From: Smittia aterrima
Lineage: Eukaryota > Arthropoda > Insecta > Diptera > Chironomidae
Direction: 5' to 3'
DNA: 64,000 bases
NCBI GenBank assembly: GCA_033063855.1
Contig: CP093829.1
Span: forward strand, 4,474,243 to 4,538,242
Below the pieces are notes generated by a model. That model saw only the letters and a list, made by a program, of their open reading frames with translations. It was not told where the DNA came from and made no database searches. A program made the position numbers and the translations under genes. Positions 54,701 to 64,000 of the stretch are shown piece by piece (positions within the stretch are counted from its first letter, which is position 1; each line of letters begins with the position of its first letter).

Positions 54701-55809
54701 GCTTCCCCCGATCGCCTCTGAAGACGAAAATAAGAATAAATTGGGGATAAGCACGAGCTTCAAGAGCTTCTAATACACTAATCATTTCCAGCAAAGTTCT
54801 CGTCGTGGTAACCGAACTCGCCCTCCGGTCCAACATAAATAATCAGACTATGCAACCGTCTCCACCAAACGCTCTCGAATGAAATTCATGGATGAATAAG
54901 AAAAAGGATGAAATGGATTTTTCAATGGCATTTAATTTTCCGTCTCTCTCGTTTAGCAAATAACATTTATTTTGTGCTTTGAATAATTTAGTTACTTAAC
55001 GAGGGACGAGCGAATTAAACTCAAATATTTAATGTTTGAACACAAACTTAACAGCGTCGCAATCTTCTGTCCATTGTACTCTCGCCATTCTTCATATTTT
55101 ACAAATTAGATTTTGCATTAAAACTTATCTGACAAGATTAAGTGTCTCTGTCTTTTCCTCTTCGTAATTATGACCCGGAGAAAAATGATTGTTAAGCTCG
55201 TTGATGTAATGAGAATGGCAAAGAGAAAAGACAAAGTCAATTTCGGAGACAATTAAAGAAAACTTTGAAGTGCATTATTCATTTCTTGAAAATGGAAAAT
55301 GATTTCCAAAAACTTTCCTTCTCGCCCCAATCTCATCAGACGTCGTTTCAATTGAAAATGCGAAAATGTTAGTCTGACGAAAACTTTGTGCTCTTCCTGT
55401 TTTCAATCTTGTGACACCAGAAAAGTTCCGGTGAATTAAGTTTTCTTTCAGAAAACTCTCTGGCAACGTTTGCAGCACTGAATCCTTGTTTGTTATTTCC
55501 GACTTCGAGTGGAGGGAAAAACATTGCGAGGAAAATTAATTTCTACGCTTCTGCAAGACAGTTTTGCAAGAGCTGTGAGGAATTTTAAAAATTTCATGAC
55601 AAAAGTTCCGAAACGACGACGAAATTGTGTTTGCCTTTCAAGTCTGTTCGTTTGCTTTTCGGAAGAAAGTTTCTTGTTGGCCTCCAAACGTCGACATGGA
55701 ATTTCTATTGTTTCAACTTTTGAACTCAAATCGAGAATTCTTTTCCTTTCTTTTCTTTTCTTTCTCTCGATGGTTCTTATAAGTCTCGAGTTGATTCTTC
55801 CCAAATTTT

Positions 55810-55890
55810 CACCTTCCGGCGTTTTTAATGAAAATCGGTTCCTTCGTTCGCTGTTTCAAGCGTTCGTAAACAATCACAGAAATTTAATTA
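55810..55890 (+). repeat. Direct repeat, copy 1 (81 bp)
   Basis: It shares two blocks with 56550-56630. The first 32 bases (CACCTTCCGG to AAAATCGGTTC) match at 30 positions. The 25 bases at 55866-55890 match at 24 and hold GTAAACAATCA, a forkhead-like core, and TTTAATTA, a homeodomain-like core. The 24 bases between the blocks have diverged but keep the same length. Confidence 0.75.
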
Positions 55891-56549
55891 GAGTTGGAGA
55901 TTGGAGAAAGTTTTCTCAACTCGAAAGCGCTTGAAAAAGTTTTCGACTGCCGTTGATTTGGCAGAACATGATGAACGATTCTTTTCAAAAGTCTTTGCGT
56001 GATGATTTGACAGAAATAATGAGAAATTATCGTCGAAGTTGTGAGCTCTAGTTAAGTTTAGTTGTGAACATAAGAAAATGATTGATCTGTTAAAATGAAT
56101 AATATTAACGTCTTTAAAGAATTTAAATTATTATTCAAAGAAAATAGTGAAAAACTTGTTCAGGTGAAAAATTGAAGCTAAAAAAAGAAAACTCTTGAGA
56201 AACTTAAACAGGAAGAGCTAAGAAACAGGAAAAGAGTTAGGGAAGACTAAACGAATCAACGTTCTGAAAGAATCATGCTTATTAACACTTCCTCATGCTC
56301 ACGACACTCTGCTTCACGCTTCTCTATTTAACTCAACGATGTTTCCATCACAGAAACTTCCACTTTCCGTTTGCTTCCGTTTCGCTCTACAGATTCTACG
56401 GCCGACTACTTAATTGAATAATATTTGTCTTCAAGCGCCTTCATGAACTCTTCTATTGTCTTAGCTCTCAATAAAGGAAATCTTTTTACTTGCTGTTTGC
56501 TTCGAGAACATTTCGACGAACATAATGATTTATTTCTCTCAATTTTCTT

Positions 56550-56630
56550 CACCTTCCGGTGCTTTTAATGAAAATCGGTTCACTCTGCTCATTTCTCGAG
56601 CAATTGTAAACAATCAGAGAAATTTAATTA
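56550..56630 (+). repeat. Direct repeat, copy 2 (81 bp)
   Basis: Second copy of the 55810-55890 element, 740 bases downstream in the same orientation. Similarity extends a little to each side (AATTTTC before, AAAGTTTTC after). No terminal inverted repeats or target duplications are visible, so it does not look like a transposon. Confidence 0.75.
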
Positions 56631-57410
56631 GGAAAAAGTTTTCGCCATCTCCTCCCATTTTGCCAACGTGATGAACTCAACAATTACCAGTCGCCGTCTC
56701 TTACAGTCGAAAAAGCTTAATAATTAAATTTAATGTGAGTGACATGGTGATGTAAACGAATGAGCTTTCTGCTTAGCACCAAAAGGAATTGATGAAAATT
56801 TTAATTATTTCTTCACCTACTTCAACATTTCTCTAACAATTAAAATTCTTTGAATTTTTTGTCTCTCTTTCCCTTTTTAATTAAAAATAAATTCATTATT
56901 TCGCAAGAACGAGCTACAGAGTTTGAAAGGAAAATTCAAGTTTCACCTTTACCTCAGGAAATTTTTTACTTGGTTATTCACTGTCACGTGAACTTGGTTT
57001 TTGTCTGTGACTCTCACCCACAGAATCTCTCTCTCTCTCCCTAGAGCTACGTTCGAATAAACACCATGGAAAGGATTTTAAAGGGTTTCATCATGTCCAT
57101 CATCCTACACACATCAAAAAATTATACTTTTCTCACATTGCCCTTAAATTGGATTGCGGATTATCTCGTTAAATGAAAATCCTTTCTCTCCCCCTTTGCA
57201 CACACAAGGCGAGAAGAGAAAAAAGTTGAAACAAGTTTAACATTAAAGTTTTTTCTTTATCCAAACACAAAATCCTTTAATGAAATGATTCCAATTTCGT
57301 TACACGAGATTTGCTCTTTTGAGAGGTCCTTTCGTGTGCTTTTTACCCAAGGACGATAATCCTTGGGTGCATTGTAAATTTCTATTTTGACCAGTCGACC
57401 GCTTCTAAAT

Positions 57411-57420
57411 CCTTTTTTGG
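57411..57420. promoter_or_regulatory. Candidate SRF (CArG) site
   Basis: CCTTTTTTGG fits CC(A/T)6GG exactly. It is about 22 kb past mir-133, so its relevance to the muscle miRNAs is only a guess. Confidence 0.12.
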
Positions 57421-60400
57421 TGTAATTAGATGAAACATAAACCGACTTCATCCTGAAATGACTTTTCACACACAGGCAAGCGACTGAAAAATATTCAGTT
57501 TCTGCTTGTGAAGCTCTTGAAGTCGTCACAGATGTTTTGTTCGTTCTCCAGAGTTTTGTAAGCTTACGGCTTGAAATGTTTCCTTTGAATGAATCGAAGA
57601 GGAAATGTTGAGAACTTCTGTCACAAACCTCACAAACAATTGTTGAAAACTCTTTTTTATTCGTTCGCTTTCATGGAAACCAGATCGACCACAAAACTTT
57701 CTCGACTGCTTTTTTTCCTATTCACTTTGTTCAGATTTCGAATATTTATTTCTGTTAGAGCCTTTCGAGAGGAAATGGGTGCGGAGGATGCACGAGCTTT
57801 GGATGTAATCATAAAGCTCCACATCAAAATGAGTTTACAATGTCGGAATTTTTTATGAAAATATTAATTTTGGTTGCCTCTTTTGACCACGGGAATGTGT
57901 AAAGTGAATTTAAAATAATCCTCCGGAAAAATGAGAAGCGCCAACCTCGAGGCAAGGGACGAGAGAGGATCAGGGTGGACATAAACAAATGAAAAGTTTC
58001 ATAAATCAAATTTTTCAAGCGAGGAGAAAAATAAGTTTAATAAATTTTCGTTTGTGAATTCTAAAGCGGTAGCCAGCCAAACGTTGAAGGCAGAAAAGTT
58101 TTTGAAACATTTCTGCTTCTTTCCGTTTTCGAAATGAAATTATTTGAAACTTTCTCATGCTTTGCATTTGAGAAAACTGGAGGGGCGTTGAGATTGTAAT
58201 TAAAGTCAAAACCTCATTCAACCAGAACAGAATTATTTTTACATCAAATTTAAATTTAAAGCGGCTGAGAGTGTTGATGAGAGTTTAAGGGGCTGCGAGA
58301 GTTCCCTTCAGGGAGCGATTGTGGGCTGGAAAATTATTTTCCACATTTAATGAGAGTGCGATACAATTCACATTTGAATATTTACATGCTTCGCATGCGA
58401 TGAACACATCAAACTATTTTCGGGTTGAAGTGAATGTGTGACATTTCCTCATCTTGCTTTATTTGCCGTTTTATTAAATTGTTATTTCTTCAATTGTTTC
58501 TTTCCACCATAAATCCTTAAAACTTTTCCTTTCCTTTACTCGCTCTTTCTCATATTAATGAAACAAATTTCCTCAGCTTGTCGTGCTCGAGATTGTGCGA
58601 GGGATTTCTATTTGTAAACTAGAGATTCAAAACTGTCCACGATCGAATTAGGAGAAGTCCCTAATGAAGTCAAAATCTTTAGGATTTTCTAGCATGAATG
58701 CGAATGAATGAAACGAGAGCTTGGGGTTTTAACGAGTAAATATGGTTGCTGTGTGTGTGTTGGTGCGGGGTTGGGACTAAAGGATTATAAGGGTATCAGC
58801 ATTTTTCAGCTCCTACAGCCTTTATGTGCTTTTGTGTTGTTAATTGGTCGGGGAGTGTTAAGAGAGACGATGGATGAGTAGGGTGTTGGTGCTAGGAGAG
58901 CGAAAAATTTGATTGTTTGATGATTTGGAAAATTAACATAAAGCGCTTGACATCAACTTTGATCTTATTACGAACTCGACCGACTTCAGATTCCTTCTAC
59001 TCATCTTCGTTGAGCCTGCAAAGAATCCGCACAATTTTGAATAAATTCCAAAATACTTAAAGCTCTCTGTAATGTAGCATCGTCTTCTTATTACTTCACC
59101 AACCATGGTGAGCTGTTGTGTAGTGTGAAAACAATCCAGAGGAAATAAATTAACAGCTCACATAGTTTTTCGAAGTTTTGCATTTTGCCAAAAGGTCCCG
59201 TCCCGAGAGGCAAAGGATTGTGGATGTTATTGTCGAACGAAAGCGCTTCCTATGAGACTTTCCGCAAGTGCCCTTGTGAAGAACAAGCCGCAATACCACC
59301 AATTAACCCTTTTCTCTTTCTCTCTGGAGCTTTCTATTCATAATTTGCGGGAATAATTTTCGAGATTTTCCGCATCATCCACACTGAGAACAGGAGGGAA
59401 AAAGTTTATCGTCGCTCTCTTGCTTAAGCTCTTTAAATGCACAAGAGATCATCGATGCATGTGATGTTGGAAACGGAGCAGTTGCTGTTCAATTTATCCG
59501 AAGAGCTTTCTCGGTTTTTCCTTCTCTTTTATTCATTTGCCACAATTAAGTTTCTCATGCATGGCAGGATTGGAAACTTTCGAATTACAGAATGTTTTAC
59601 GTCGTGCGAGTTGCCGAGGCTGAAAATTTAATGTTTCACAAAACGAAAAGAATTGCAGTTTTCAATTAATTCATTCTTTATTCCTTCCCACGCCCTTTAA
59701 TGATTTTGTTATGAGCTTGCTGAGCACGAAATTACAATTTCAATTAGATTTTAGACAACTGAAGTGGAAAAGTTTTCATTCATTTAAAATATCAGAACAA
59801 AAAATTCAATTTCAATTTTTGCTGATTCAAGTTTGTAATAAGTTCTGGCGGAAAAGCCACATGAAAATTTTTGTGGCGAGGTTATCCTTTCATGTGAGGA
59901 CTATTCTGCTCTCACATCAATGAAATGAATCACTGCGGCTCATGATGTAAACCCACGAAATGTCGAATTCACTGATTCGTGAAATATTCCTCATTTTGCG
60001 TTGTAAATTTACAATTAATTACGGAAAAAAGCCTTTGATGCTATTTATGAGATTGCAAAAGCTTTTAAAGGCTTTATTTCGTACCGCAAATATTTGGCAT
60101 TTACTAGGCAACTCAAATGATTTGCTGGCTCTGTGGACTCTTTGCTGTTTGTGAAATTCAATATTTTATGTTACATTTACATCAACCGAGTATAACGGAA
60201 CGTGATTGGCGTCCAACTAATTTTCTTTTGATCGCTCGTCCCCCCATCAAAGAACGTTAACCGAAACAACAAAAAATCAATAAGAAGTTGAACAAAAATG
60301 TTAATTAAATTTATATTAACGAATAAAAACAAAATTCATCGAAAACACCCGCAACTATTTAAATTTATTTCGTTCGAACAACGGATACCGCGCCAGATTA

Positions 60401-62102
60401 TTTTTTTCCTCTGGAAGTTTCAACACAATTGAGTTATTTTCAATATATGGAGCGAAAGGATGAAGCGAGAAATTTCATAATCTCGATATTTTCATTTTTC
60501 TCATCTGGATAGTCGATGGCGGGTGCGATTGTGGATGGGGAAAGCGACACGGAGCTTCGACAAATAATTGGATTCGTCGTATTATTTGATTAGGTTTAAT
60601 GAAATATTTTAAAATTTCCATAATACACATCGCTGCCCCGAGTTTTGCGAGCGGGAGGAGAGAACTTGACGCCGAAGCGTGGCAGCAAAAATTATTATTG
60701 CTTGATTTTTATTTTCGATTAGAGAATCTCCTTGGTGGCGAGGATAACAGGCTTGACTATGAACTGAGGAAACAGAAGAAGCAGGAGAAAATCAAATTAA
60801 TCAGAAAGTATCAAATTCCATCGAGTCAAGTTATTTCTCTATCGCAAATCTCGATTAATCATTTTTCAATTTGCATAGAAATAAATTTATGTTGATTACA
60901 GAATTGTACATTTCCGCTCCTCACACTCTGTGCACGACTTTTTTACGTGTTTATGTTGCCGTTAAGTTGGCGAAAGTAAAGAAGAAAACGGCGAACTTAG
61001 TAACAGAAGAAAAATAGAAAAGTTCGACGGCTGACAAATGAATTTTACGTGATTTTCTCGGGGAAATGAACATTTTTTCATATTTTTTTGGAAATAGCTT
61101 CGACTCACCGTCAAACACTCAGCTCCCGGGAACGTACATCTTCGCCCACCCCCAACCGCTACACGCGTCCCCTCCACAACGCTTCATTTCGATAGATTAA
61201 AATAAATAAATCAGAAGAGAAATATCTCGGCAAATTTGTTCGAATTTCTTCTTTTCATTCCTTTTCTCTCTTTATCTTCAAATGGCTTCACTGCTATAAA
61301 TCATTGGACGCAAATCATGGCTTTTCTCTACTCTGAGAAAGATTAGAGGAAGACGGAGTAAATCGAAGGATTGGAAGACTGTCTCACGTCGGAGAATAAA
61401 TTGTTTAGTGTTCGATGGATAAAATGAAACGAAAGAAATCTGCTCATCACTTAGCGTTGAAAAAGTGTAATTAATTTTAATAATTCCGGCTCAAAGTTGC
61501 TTTTAATGAGCTTCATTTGTTTCCGTTCAAATATCTGCATTGAAGCCTTCTTGTTCATCTCCATCTTCCTCACCCCCATCGTCATTGAACGTTAATCGTG
61601 TATAATAAATTATTTTCATGCTCAAACTATTGTTTCAATAAAACAAGAGAACGAATCGTGATTCAATTTGCGAAATAATTTCTTTTTTCTTTCCTTCCAC
61701 TTCTAGCTCTTGCAATAATTTTCCCTCGAGAAGTTTAAGAAGCCCCCGCTCACTTCCACGATAATAAATTCGTTAGTCATGGTGAAACGATCAAAACTTA
61801 CTACAATGAAAACTTTGCTGTTCTTCTCAATGAGAGAAGTGAAGGATCAGCTTTTGTGCATATTTATTCTCGTTTTGGAAAAAAGAATAATTTGAATTCA
61901 GCTCATTAAAACTTTGATGCTGATGTTGAAAAATAATTTTCTTCATTTCCCGCAACTTGAGCATGAAAGTGAACTCAACTTCTTCTGAGTTCATGTTTCC
62001 GTGTCGGTTTGCATAATTTTGTTTCCTGTTTTGCATTGAAGGCTGACGACGATCGCTCGAACTTTTTTCTGTTGTTGTTGGTATAAGATTTAAAATGAAT
62101 GA

Positions 62103-62108
62103 TTTAAT
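62103..62108 (-). terminator. Polyadenylation signal of neuroguidin
   Basis: The plus strand reads TTTAAT, giving the common variant ATTAAA on the minus strand about 22 bases past the stop at 62130-62132. Confidence 0.45.
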
Positions 62109-62129
62109 GACCTCAGGATGTTGAGACTT

Positions 62130-63884
62130 TTAGTGGAACTTTTTTTTCTTTCCGCCACCTTTCTTCTTGCCAACGCCTTTTCTTTTTTTGCCGGCACCTG
62201 AATTCATGCCAGCAAAGCTCGTTAATTCATCGCCCAGACCACCCATTGTGCTGAGTCGTTTTTGTCGATGTTTATCAGCTTTCGTCATTGGCAATCTGGT
62301 CAAGTTTTCTTCTTCATACCGTTCACGTTCCTTCATCGCCTTAGAAACCATTTGCTGAGCTCGCGATCCCCCAGAAATTTCAACTGGCGTGTCCAAAAAT
62401 TCTTCTTTCCACTCGTCAATGAGAGTCGAGTTGATATTTCGTTTCCTGGCACGTTCACGCAGCTTCTCTTGCTTCTCAGCTGCTGTTTCATCGTCGTAAG
62501 GCATCGATGTAAGCTTTGGTGGCACGTATTTCGCAATTTCCTCTGTCTCATCCAATTCATCTTTCTTTGTTTTCTTCTTTTTGACACTCGACTCTTCCTC
62601 AGACTCGCTTTCTGATTCGTCACTCTCGTTTAGCTGTGACATTAGGTTGCTTGGATTCGCTTTGAAGTTAAGAGGATCGGAAGCATTTGTAGTTCCAGTT
62701 ACAGCTGTCTTCACCAACTTATCAATTTGATAACGAAGTTTGTGATCGATTGGTCTAATTTTCTCGAGAACAGTTCGAATTTCTATGAGACGATCGATTG
62801 CAGGATCTTTCTCTATTCTTTGACCTTAAAAAAAGTTCAATTATAAAATTTGATACGTTCAATAATTTGAGCTTCTCACCTGAACATTTCCGAAGAACAA
62901 CATAAGTCAAGTTTATAAGATAATTGAGCAACATGTGATATTTAACTTCAAGAAAGCTTAGTCCAAATTCTGTGGATAACTCGCCGGTCTTTACTCGCTG
63001 CAACATACTGCCCACAACGTCCGAAACCTGCTTTACGTTGTCACTCATCTCATCAATCAAACGGAGAGCTTGTGGAAGGTCGGGTTTTTGTACACCGCAG
63101 TCCTCGTCTGTCGCCTACAAAAAAAAAGTGGAATTTCCAACAATATTAATTTCATTTTAATTATTTGTGTATCGCGAGCGAAATACATAAACAGCAATTT
63201 TCGATTATATTTTATGACTGCTGATGAATAATAAATGATATTGAGAATACATGCTCGCCCTCTCGACGGACCGTTTTTTTGCAATTAAATCGTTCAGCTC
63301 CTCACCATTCCCTCGAGAGTCGTCGAATTCGAAATCGCTAAATACATATGAGCAACGAGGAAAAAATATCGCAAATAACGAGAAGAAAAAACGTGTATCA
63401 ATTCAGTCCTTGCCGCTACTACTCGCATACGGCACAAGGAGAAAATTTGGATGCAGGACATACAAACAGCCAACAACAACGAAATACGAATCGCTGTAGC
63501 AATTATTGATTTATTTCCCATACATTTTGAATATTTTTTTTCACGGGAGCAACTTCAATTAAAACAAAAAATATTTATTGAAAGTGGGCAGAGGAAGGGG
63601 CGACAGAATCATCAGATTTTAATAAAAACAGGGTAACGGCGGTGCGCGAAGTTCGTCTGGATCTTATGGAATTCAGGAGACGCGCAATAGTATTTGATTT
63701 CTTATGAACCCTCGACCCTCGGCAATATAATTCTCATTCAATTGAGAAAGAAGGGATGTTTAGAATCTTCAACCCTCCCCTAACAACAAACGAATCTCGT
63801 TCAAAGGAATCCGCGATCTCACTTCTCAGCAATGATTTTTAGCTTTCTTATTAATCAAACTGTTAATTGCTTTACCTGCACCAT
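62130..63884 (-). CDS. NGDN: Neuroguidin / Lcp5-type nucleolar protein (3 exons)
   Basis: Member of the Sas10/Utp3/C1D-Lcp5 family. Lcp5 acts in the U3 small-subunit processome during 18S rRNA maturation; vertebrate neuroguidin also binds eIF4E. Exons: 63884-63876 (Met-Val-Gln), 63114-62880 and 62824-62130. Junctions are GT-AG and in phase, giving 312 aa, close to the roughly 315 of human NGDN. The N-terminal helical Sas10/C1D domain contains GLSFLEVKYHMLLNYLINLT (about 54-73), followed by RLIEIRTVLEKIRPIDHKLR and YQIDKLVKTAVTG, the family's strongest signature. Then come DPLNFKANPSNLMSQL, an acidic Ser/Glu stretch, KYVPPKL and a C-terminal Gly/Lys-rich tail ending in KKKKFH, a likely nucleolar signal. 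The overlapping frames on the other strand at 62167-62623 are shadows. Confidence 0.95.
63115..63875 (-). other. Intron 1 of neuroguidin
   Basis: 761 bp between the 3-codon first exon (donor GTAAAG) and exon 2 (acceptor in a T-run ending TGTAG). No other gene is seen in it; the short frames it contains have no support. Confidence 0.7.
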
Positions 63885-64000
63885 GATGCACTTGATTTCT
63901 TGATTTATCTACACTCAGATTGTTTAGAAACTAAATATAAACCTTAACTCAAAGCACACGAGTTTGAATCACTTTGAGTTTGATTTTCGAATTGAAGCGG
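63885..64000 (-). promoter_or_regulatory. 5' UTR / promoter side of neuroguidin
   Basis: AT-rich DNA directly upstream of the start codon, cut by the window edge. No clear TATA box or initiator can be assigned. Confidence 0.3.

Larger units (their letters stand above)
35403..62102. other. Gene-poor stretch of about 27 kb (mir-133 to neuroguidin)
   Basis: No exon, RNA gene or transposon can be supported. The frames present are short or mirror each other on both strands, such as the pair at about 55493-55934. It holds (TCG)n at 36701-36712, many GA/CT runs (for example 42653-42678 and 37922-37938), a CArG-type site at 57411-57420 and one diverged direct repeat pair at 55810 and 56550. Short conserved non-coding elements could well be present but cannot be recognised from one sequence. 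Confidence 0.55.

Noticed and set aside
55493..55934. Overlapping frames of 141 codons (+) and 103 codons (-)
   Set aside because: They mirror each other on opposite strands, start at non-ATG codons and resemble no family; the + frame runs into repeat copy 1 and is not kept in copy 2.
62167..62623. Frames of 63, 117 and 96 codons over the last neuroguidin exon
   Set aside because: Shadows of the neuroguidin coding exon in other frames.

Overview
The window looks like nuclear DNA of an insect, most likely a dipteran outside Drosophila. The evidence is: short spliced exons with GT-AG introns, AT-rich sequence in which CpG is not depleted (as expected where cytosine methylation is weak or absent), a Spätzle-family Toll ligand (an arthropod family), and insect-type miR-1 and miR-133 precursors. 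I see no transposon, tRNA, rRNA, CRISPR array or bacterial-type operon. The species is not identified.

Layout. 1-230 (-): possible 5' end of a gene that leaves the window on the left. 533-2682 (-): complete five-exon polypeptide GalNAc-transferase of the Pgant6/GALNT10 type, 640 aa. 2683-12916: no gene seen. 12917-13028 (+): the mir-1 hairpin. 19016-21382 (-): five-exon Spätzle-family cystine-knot ligand, 514 aa in my model, with a 9-nt first coding exon and a 25-nt microexon. 35320-35402 (+): the mir-133 hairpin. 35403-62102: about 27 kb in which I find no gene, only simple repeats and a diverged pair of direct repeats. 62130-63884 (-): three-exon neuroguidin/Lcp5-type nucleolar protein, 312 aa.

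The main result is that the anciently linked muscle microRNAs miR-1 and miR-133 are both present on the + strand, about 22.4 kb apart, and a complete spätzle-like gene sits between them on the opposite strand. A single primary transcript covering both miRNAs would run antisense through all exons of that gene. About 40 kb of gene-poor DNA lies between the spätzle-like gene and neuroguidin and contains only mir-133. This would fit a regulatory landscape for the muscle miRNAs, but that is inference.

All exon models were read by eye from reading frames, splice sites and phase. The pgant, spätzle-like and neuroguidin models keep frame across every junction. The least certain parts are the left-edge ORF, the first exon of the spätzle-like gene, and everything called regulatory.
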